From an uncultured Alistipes sp. (GTDB lineage: Bacteria; Bacteroidota; Bacteroidia; Bacteroidales; Rikenellaceae), in NCBI GenBank assembly GCA_937880705.1, contig CALGRZ010000028.1, positions 1-17,391 of the forward strand: a DNA stretch of 17,391 nucleotides, read 5' to 3'. Under the pieces are notes generated by a model that did no database searches, had not been told where the DNA came from, and saw only the letters and a program-made list of their open reading frames with translations. Positions 12,809-17,391 of the stretch are shown piece by piece. How positions within the stretch are numbered: position 1 is the first letter of the stretch; every line of letters begins with the position of its first letter. Made by a program: the position numbers and the translations under genes.

Positions 12809-13915
12809 TTACTTGTTTAGAATGTGTAGTGCCATACGGCGCATCATGCGCTCACCCACCTCAATGGCCGCCTCATCGGGCATAAAGGTGGCGGTATGCG
12901 ACCCTCCGGCTGCGGTGCCCACGCCCAGGCGGTAGAAGAGCGAGGGGTAGTGCAGGGTGTAGTGGCCGAAGTCCTCGGCGGCGGTCATCGGCTGCAACTC
13001 CTTAACCTTCAGCCCCTCATCTGCGGCGATGATCATCGCCTCGTAGGCCAGCATGACGTCGTTCTCGACGCAGGGGTAGCCATGGTTGATATCCACCTCG
13101 ACGGTCACGCCATAGCGAGCCTCGACCTCGCGGGCATGGCTGTGCAGCAGGCCGTGTATCTTCTCGCGCTCCTCGGCTATGAAGGTGCGCATAGTACCCT
13201 CCGAGGTGACTACGTCGGGGATTACGTTTGTAGCACCCTCGGCGATGATGCGGCCTACCGAGACAACGCTGTCGGGGCTATTCAGGGCGGTGGTGCGCAT
13301 AACCATGTCGCACATCGCCGTCACCGTGTCGTTGATATCCGCACGTCGTGCGGCGTGACCTCCGCGACCCGATACACGGAAGCGCAGCTCGTCGTTGGCG
13401 GCCATAAACCGTCCGGGGCATATACCCACATACCCCACCTCGAAGCGTGAGTCGACATGCTCGCCGATGACAGCTGCTATGTCGTAGCCGTCGAAGGGTC
13501 GCTCGGCAAGCACCTTGACCGCACCTCCGGGGTTGAGCTCCTCGCCCGGCTGGAAGATACCGAAGAGTGTGCCTTCGAAGTCGCGCTCGCGGTTCAGCTC
13601 TTGCAGCACACCAAAGAGTATGGCGGCGTGCATGTCGTGGCCGCAGGCGTGCATAACGCCCTCATTCTCGGAGCGGTACTCAACCTCGTTAAGCTCCTTG
13701 ATGGGTAGTGCGTCGATGTCGGCACGCAGGACAACGCCTCGCTTGTGACCTCCGCGACGCCCCTCAATGGTGGCCAGCACACCCGTGTCGGCAATGGCGC
13801 GACAGCTTATGCCCTCGGCGCGCAGAGCCTCCAGAATATATTGTTGTGTGGCGTGCTCCTCGAACGACAGCTCGGGGTGGCGGTGCAGGTGACGACGAAA
13901 CTCTATGCTGTTCAT
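12809..13915 (-). CDS. M20D-type amidohydrolase (N-acyl-amino acid or hippurate hydrolase-like)
   Basis: A 368-residue metallopeptidase of the M20D subfamily, in which members remove acyl groups from N-acyl amino acids or related amides. The family pattern is complete: HRHPELSFEE at the N-terminus, VVLRADIDALPI (61-72), GVMHACGHDMHAAI with the metal ligands C91 and H93, QPGEE (E125 and E126: catalytic base and metal ligand), GEHVD with H153, and the late ligand H340 in GGSHTA, after AEDFGHY. The dimerisation (lid) domain is about residues 170-285. There is no signal peptide, so it acts in the cytoplasm. The substrate cannot be read from the sequence. It sits 7 bp after the homocysteine methyltransferase gene and 3 bp before rnr, in the same operon. 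Confidence 0.9.
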   Translation of the reverse strand: MNSIEFRRHLHRHPELSFEEHATQQYILEALRAEGISCRAIADTGVLATIEGRRGGHKRGVVLRADIDALPIKELNEVEYRSENEGVMHACGHDMHAAILFGVLQELNRERDFEGTLFGIFQPGEELNPGGAVKVLAERPFDGYDIAAVIGEHVDSRFEVGYVGICPGRFMAANDELRFRVSGRGGHAARRADINDTVTAMCDMVMRTTALNSPDSVVSVGRIIAEGATNVIPDVVTSEGTMRTFIAEEREKIHGLLHSHAREVEARYGVTVEVDINHGYPCVENDVMLAYEAMIIAADEGLKVKELQPMTAAEDFGHYTLHYPSLFYRLGVGTAAGGSHTATFMPDEAAIEVGERMMRRMALHILNK

Positions 13916-13922
13916 AGTAACT

Positions 13923-14816
13923 CTATTTACGCGGTTTATAGTGGCGGGCCATCTGTGCTACGGCGCGCGTATACTCCTCCGTGGTGCCACAACAGCCACC
14001 CACGATGCTCAACAGGCCGCTCTCGGCTGCTGCACGCAGTGTCTCGGTGTGTCTCTTCACGCTCTCGGGGTAGCGACCCTTACCATCGGGTATGCCCGCC
14101 GAGGGAGAGCAGTAGATGGGCCTTGAGGTGTAGCGCGCAAGCAACGAGAGGTTATCCACGACGGACTTAACGCCCGTGGAGCAGTTGAAGCCTATGGCCA
14201 GGGGCGAGAACTTCTCGACATCCTCGACATACTTCTCTATGGTGCGACCCGAGATGAGCAACCCTCCGATCTTCGAGAGCACGGCCGAGAAGATGATGGG
14301 TGTCTCGGGTGAGAGCTCGCGACAGATCGTAGCGGCAATCTCGGCATTGCGCACATCGGTGATGCTCTCGATAAGCAGCAGGTCGACACCCTCGCGCAGC
14401 AGGGCGGTAATCAGTCCGCGGTAGGCCGCCTCGAGCTCCTCCTCCTTGAGGTCCGTGGCCAACGATATGTTTCGCACCGATGGGCCTATCGAGCCGGCAA
14501 TAAAGACCTCCTTCTGACTACGCTTCACGGCCTCGCGTGCTGCACCCACCGAGGCCCTTACCACCTCGTCGGTAGAGTACGCCACGCCACACTCCTTGAG
14601 CATAAGCTCATCCGCGAGGAAGGTGTTGGTGGTGATGAGGCGCGCACCGGCATTAATAGCGTCGAGGTGTAGCTTCACAACGCGCTCGCTGTCGGTGATG
14701 GATAGTGTGTCGGGGCAGAGGTCGCGACGTGTGCCGACAAGGGCGGTGCCCACGGCAGCGTCTGCTATGATGATATGCTTTTGCAGTATCTCCTGTATGC
14801 GGTCTAATACGCTCAT
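13923..14816 (-). CDS. Stand-alone homocysteine S-methyltransferase domain protein
   Basis: A 297-residue (beta/alpha)8 barrel of the S-methyltransferase family: the equivalent of the first domain of cobalamin-dependent methionine synthase (MetH) or of MmuM/BHMT. Zinc ligands are C212 (GFNCST) and C275, C276 (VGGCCGTT). Other markers are TTNTF (62-66), AGSIGPS (107-113) and LLIESITD (147-154). The usual DGAMGT or DGGLGT near the N-terminus reads ADAAVGT here, so the conserved Gly is replaced by Ala. The methyl donor is not given by the sequence: S-methylmethionine, or a methyl-corrinoid partner encoded elsewhere, are both possible. No folate, cobalamin or reactivation domain follows. It starts 19 bp after the glutaminyl cyclase gene and ends 7 bp before the M20 gene. 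Confidence 0.85.
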   Translation of the reverse strand: MSVLDRIQEILQKHIIIADAAVGTALVGTRRDLCPDTLSITDSERVVKLHLDAINAGARLITTNTFLADELMLKECGVAYSTDEVVRASVGAAREAVKRSQKEVFIAGSIGPSVRNISLATDLKEEELEAAYRGLITALLREGVDLLLIESITDVRNAEIAATICRELSPETPIIFSAVLSKIGGLLISGRTIEKYVEDVEKFSPLAIGFNCSTGVKSVVDNLSLLARYTSRPIYCSPSAGIPDGKGRYPESVKRHTETLRAAAESGLLSIVGGCCGTTEEYTRAVAQMARHYKPRK

Positions 14817-14835
14817 ATCCTATCTTATTTTGTTG

Positions 14836-15651
14836 TTACTTAATAACTTCTATCTCGAAAAGACGGTTCCAATCCTTGCCCGTCACGAAGATATGTCCCG
14901 TGGCGGGGTCGTGGGCGATACCGTTGAAGGCCTCGGCCTCGGGGTTATCCTTGAGGCTGCGGAAGAGCTCCGGCATATCCACATATCCCTCGACAACACC
15001 ACTCTCGGGGTTGATGACGATGATCGAGTGCGTGAGGTACACATTGGCCCAGATGCGGCCGTCGATCCACTCCAACTCGTTGATAAGGTCGAGGGGCTGT
15101 CCATTCAGCGTTACGCATATCGAGCGCAGCGTGCGGAAGCTCTCGGGGTCTACCTGTCGTATCACCGAGGTGCCGTCCGACATGAAGAGTCGCTCGCCAT
15201 CGGTGGTGATGCCCCAGCCCTCACCCTTGTAGCTTATGGTGCGCAGGTGGTTGCCCTCGGTGTCGTAGACGTGGGCACGCTCCGAGAGCCAGGTGAGCTG
15301 ATAGATATGCCCCTTGTAGTGGGTTATGCCCTCGCCAAACTCCTCGGCGGGGAGTGAGGCAACGAGGCTCTGTCGGCCTGTTGCAAGGTCGAGCTTCACA
15401 AGGCGCGAGTCACCCTTCTGGCCCGTGCCCTCCCACATTATGCCATCGACATATTGCAAGCCCTGGGTGTAGTTCTCGCTGGGGTGCGGATACTCCTTGA
15501 CGATGCGGTAGTCCCACAGCTCGGCCTGTACCACACGCGGCGTGGCGTGGTCGTGCTCTTCGTTATTTGTCGAGGTGTTGCGGCCGGCACATGCAACCAT
15601 CATCAGCAGGAGTGCCATGCCCACAAGTGTTATCTTCTTAACGTCTTTCAT
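14836..15651 (-). CDS. Glutaminyl-peptide cyclotransferase lipoprotein (beta-propeller type)
   Basis: A 271-residue protein of the plant/bacterial glutamine cyclotransferase family, which converts N-terminal Gln of proteins to pyroglutamate. Signature segments are NYTQGLQYVDG (60-70), WEGTGQKG, then FGEGITHYKGHIYQLTW, GEGWGITTDGE, INELEWIDGRIWANVYLT and FNGIAHDPATGHIFVTGK at the end, all as in five-bladed propeller enzymes. The start at 15651 gives MKDVKKITLVGMALLLMMVAC with lipobox Cys21, so it is a lipoprotein. The frame extends to an ATG at 15717, but a -7 box lies in between and the longer N-terminus lacks signal-peptide form. In Bacteroidota this enzyme matters because cleavage by signal peptidase I often leaves N-terminal Gln. 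It is the first gene of the minus-strand operon. Confidence 0.9.
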   Translation of the reverse strand: MKDVKKITLVGMALLLMMVACAGRNTSTNNEEHDHATPRVVQAELWDYRIVKEYPHPSENYTQGLQYVDGIMWEGTGQKGDSRLVKLDLATGRQSLVASLPAEEFGEGITHYKGHIYQLTWLSERAHVYDTEGNHLRTISYKGEGWGITTDGERLFMSDGTSVIRQVDPESFRTLRSICVTLNGQPLDLINELEWIDGRIWANVYLTHSIIVINPESGVVEGYVDMPELFRSLKDNPEAEAFNGIAHDPATGHIFVTGKDWNRLFEIEVIK

Positions 15652-15672
15652 ACAAATATCTATATAACGGTA

Positions 15673-15680
15673 CAAAGATA
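15673..15680 (-). promoter_or_regulatory. -7 box (TATCTTTG) of the cyclotransferase-rnr-mqnC operon
   Basis: Read on the minus strand, TATCTTTG matches TAnnTTTG, 21 bp ahead of the ATG at 15651. A T-rich stretch lies at the -33 region, without exact TTTG. Its position supports the shorter start of the cyclotransferase. Confidence 0.6.
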
Positions 15681-15788
15681 CCCTTTTTTTAGAAAAAACA
15701 GGTAACTTTCTTATCATAATGATCTACTCCTCGCAACAATATATCGCAATAAACTGCCTGTCGGGTCATTAAACCAAAATAGTTTTTG

Positions 15789-15796
15789 TATCTTTG
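15789..15796 (+). promoter_or_regulatory. -7 box (TATCTTTG) of birA
   Basis: TATCTTTG ends 17 bp before the birA ATG at 15814. No TTTG is visible at the -33 region. It is divergent from the operon promoter at 15673-15680, about 110 bp away; nothing else is visible in the gap. Confidence 0.6.
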
Positions 15797-15813
15797 AGAA
15801 AAATTAATGCACA

Positions 15814-16545
15814 ATGATGATATATCACAAGCAGAGCACAACCTCGACCAACGACGATGCTCGCGCTGCGGAGTACAACCACCTCGATGTTGTGTGGGCC
15901 GAGCAGCAGAGCGCAGGTCGTGGACAGCGAGGACATAGCTGGCACAGTAGCCAGGGGCTTAACCTCACCTTCTCGGTGGTGCTCAAACCCCACTTTCTGC
16001 CTATCGTCGAGCAGTTTCTGCTCTCGGAGGTGGTCGCCCTCGCACTTGTCGACACGCTGGCCGACTATGGCATCGAGTGTCGCATCAAGTGGACCAACGA
16101 CATCTATGCCGGTGATCGCAAGATCGTGGGTGTGCTCATCGAGCACTCGCTCACCACGGAGCATATAGCCCGCACCATTGTGGGCATAGGCCTCAATGTC
16201 AACCAGCGGGAGTTTCCCGACGACCTGCCCAACCCCACATCCATGGCCGTGGAGCGTGGCAAGCTCTTTGACCGTGAGGAGGTTATACGGGCCTTTATGG
16301 TGCATCTCGAGAGGCTCTACCTGCGCCTGGAGCAGGGCGATAAGAGCCATATCGAGGAGCGTTACCGAGCCTTGATGTACCACCTCGGCGAGCAACATAC
16401 CTACGCCTATGCATCGGGCGAGAGGTTCGAGGCCACGATACTCGGTGTGAGGCCCTCGGGCGAGCTGCGTCTGCAACATAGCGATGGCTCAATGGGAGAG
16501 TACGCATTTAAGGAGGTAGAGTTTGTACTACCACATAAACAATAA
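15814..16545 (+). CDS. birA: Biotin--[acetyl-CoA-carboxylase] ligase
   Basis: A 243-residue biotin protein ligase that makes biotinyl-AMP and attaches biotin to the carrier lysine of carboxylases. The biotin/ATP-binding loop is SAGRGQRGHSW (33-43), followed by GLNLTFSVVL, then KWTNDIY with the catalytic lysine and DRKIVGVLIE, and VGIGLNVN. The C-terminal domain (about 190-240) has YASGERFEATILGVRPSGELRL. There is no N-terminal helix-turn-helix, so it is a group I ligase and cannot repress biotin genes as E. coli BirA does. The protein starts MMIYHKQSTTSTND; either of two adjacent ATG codons may serve. The flavoprotein gene follows 11 bp later in the same orientation. Confidence 0.93.
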   Translation: MMIYHKQSTTSTNDDARAAEYNHLDVVWAEQQSAGRGQRGHSWHSSQGLNLTFSVVLKPHFLPIVEQFLLSEVVALALVDTLADYGIECRIKWTNDIYAGDRKIVGVLIEHSLTTEHIARTIVGIGLNVNQREFPDDLPNPTSMAVERGKLFDREEVIRAFMVHLERLYLRLEQGDKSHIEERYRALMYHLGEQHTYAYASGERFEATILGVRPSGELRLQHSDGSMGEYAFKEVEFVLPHKQ

Positions 16546-16556
16546 CGACTACAACT

Positions 16557-17171
16557 ATGAAAGTATTGCTTTTGAACGGAAGTCCCCACGCTTCGGGAAA
16601 CACCTATGAGGCACTTAACGAGGTGGCAACGACGCTACGACAGGAGGGCATCGAGGCCGAGATACTGCATATCGGCATACGCCCCGTGCAGGGCTGTATA
16701 GGCTGCTTTGGCTGCAAGCAGACGGGTCGCTGCATGATGAACGATGCGCTGTACAACATGTTTGAGGCCAAGATACGCGAGTGCGACGGCATTGTTGTCG
16801 GCTCACCGGTGTACTATGCCGGACCCAACGGCTCGCTGTGTGCTCTGCTCGACAGACTCTTCTTCGCCTCGGGAAGGCACCTGCAATATAAGCCGGCAGC
16901 ATCGGTTGCGGTGTGTCGTCGCGGAGGTGCCTCGGCGACATTCGACAGGCTGAACAAGTACTTTACAATCAACAATATGCCTGTGGTGTCGTCACAGTAT
17001 TGGAATAGCGTGCACGGCATGACACCCGGCCAGGCAAAGGAGGATGGCGAGGGTATGCAGACCATGCGTACATTGGCTCGCAACATGGCGTGGCTGCTGC
17101 GCAAGATAGCCTCGGATGCGGCACCTCTGCCCAAGGCCGAAGAGCCCATTGCGACCAACTTCATACGTTGA
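16557..17171 (+). CDS. Flavodoxin-fold FMN protein with ISF-type cysteine cluster
   Basis: A 204-residue NAD(P)H-dependent FMN reductase-family protein. MKVLLLNGSPHASGNT (1-16) is the phosphate-binding strand-loop for FMN, and VVGSPVYYAGPNGSLCALLDR is the second flavin-contact region. Between them GCIGCFGCKQTGRCMMND holds four cysteines in a C-x2-C-x2-C-x5-C arrangement, matching the compact cluster motif (C-x2-C-x2-C-x4-7-C) of archaeal-type iron-sulfur flavoproteins, which bind [4Fe-4S] and FMN and pass electrons. Some relatives in this family keep only a subset of these cysteines. The electron donor and acceptor are unknown. It lies 11 bp after birA, probably co-transcribed, but no functional link with biotin is evident. 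No clear terminator follows. Confidence 0.8.
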   Translation: MKVLLLNGSPHASGNTYEALNEVATTLRQEGIEAEILHIGIRPVQGCIGCFGCKQTGRCMMNDALYNMFEAKIRECDGIVVGSPVYYAGPNGSLCALLDRLFFASGRHLQYKPAASVAVCRRGGASATFDRLNKYFTINNMPVVSSQYWNSVHGMTPGQAKEDGEGMQTMRTLARNMAWLLRKIASDAAPLPKAEEPIATNFIR

Positions 17172-17218
17172 TGGAGGTCGATAAAAGGGTGCAAAGAGTA
17201 AAAAAAAGGCCTAAAATT

Positions 17219-17248
17219 TTTGTTTGACCAAAATAAAATGTATATTTG
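17219..17248 (+). promoter_or_regulatory. Promoter of gcvH
   Basis: TTTG at 17219-17222 and TATATTTG at 17241-17248 (perfect TAnnTTTG) are separated by 18 bp; a second TTTG at 17223-17226 is too close. The implied leader to the ATG at 17356 is about 100 nt and contains a small inverted repeat, AGGCA-AG-TGCCT (17282-17293). I see no recognisable glycine riboswitch. Confidence 0.65.
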
Positions 17249-17355
17249 TAGTTGCGAAAGTGGCGTAAAGGGTGTAAGACGAGGCAAGTGCCTTCTTATG
17301 GCGATGCGAAACAGATGTGCAATTACAATAACAACAAACTAATACTACTTGAATT

Positions 17356-17391
17356 ATGGCTAATGTACCTGCTAATTTGAAGTACTCTAAC
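17356..17391 (+). CDS. gcvH: Glycine cleavage system H protein, first 12 codons (partial)
   Basis: The visible sequence is MANVPANLKYSN, cut by the right edge. Bacteroidales GcvH proteins begin with the same NxPxNLKYxxxHEW pattern, so this is very likely the lipoyl-carrier H protein that shuttles the aminomethyl group in glycine cleavage. The lipoyl-lysine lies outside the window. A strong promoter-like sequence precedes it by about 100 bp, so it starts a new transcription unit. Confidence 0.75.
   Translation, partial: MANVPANLKYSN

Noticed and set aside
15652..15717. A longer N-terminus for the glutaminyl cyclase starting at 15717.
   Set aside because: A -7 promoter box lies within this segment, and the shorter form begins with a clean lipoprotein signal peptide.
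1..17391. CRISPR arrays, tRNA and rRNA genes.
   Set aside because: I saw no regularly spaced direct repeats and no tRNA-like or rRNA-like segments on either strand by eye.

Overview
The window looks like chromosomal DNA from a Bacteroidota organism, most likely Bacteroidales and possibly Alistipes-like. The evidence is Bacteroidota-type -7 promoter boxes (TAnnTTTG) at several gene starts, a SusC-style TonB-dependent receptor with an N-terminal carboxypeptidase-regulatory-like domain, a probable HYC_CC_PP-family protein, futalosine-pathway menaquinone synthesis (mqnC), and the start of a GcvH that reads like Bacteroidales GcvH. The genus is inference. Most of the window is GC-rich; about 7.24-9.52 kb is visibly AT-rich and looks foreign.

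Layout. (1) 1-3179, minus strand: recQ helicase, then a DEDDy 3'-5' exonuclease, then an RlmI-like rRNA methyltransferase cut by the window edge; the last two overlap by ATGA. (2) 3199-7203, plus strand: a metal-handling locus in one orientation: a stand-alone PqqD-like (RRE-fold) protein, a small His/Cys-rich HYC_CC_PP-like protein, a TonB-dependent receptor, a structured 254-bp gap, and an exported HMA-domain protein with a Cys- and His-rich tail. (3) 7241-9522: an AT-rich island with two unrecognised genes (a 100-aa protein and a multi-zinc-ribbon membrane protein), several hairpins and a candidate small RNA. An exact 19-bp inverted repeat brackets it, each copy lying 10-13 bp beyond the stop codon of a convergent host gene. 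(4) 15651-9555, minus strand: a tight five-gene operon of glutaminyl cyclase lipoprotein, homocysteine S-methyltransferase, M20 amidohydrolase, RNase R and mqnC, with a promoter box at 15673-15680. (5) 15789 to the end, plus strand: birA, an iron-sulfur-type flavoprotein, then a promoter and the first 12 codons of gcvH.

How the parts fit. The 3.2-7.2 kb cluster is best read as outer-membrane import plus periplasmic binding of a soft metal, probably copper or zinc; the metal is not determined by the sequence. A C-x3-CC motif occurs once in the receptor near the plug and three times in the HMA protein tail, which suggests shared metal chemistry. The 2.3-kb island appears to have split a bidirectional terminator between the HMA gene and mqnC: the two 19-bp arms would form one long hairpin around a TTTC loop if the island were removed. 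The island and the metal locus are the least ordinary parts; the rest is housekeeping.
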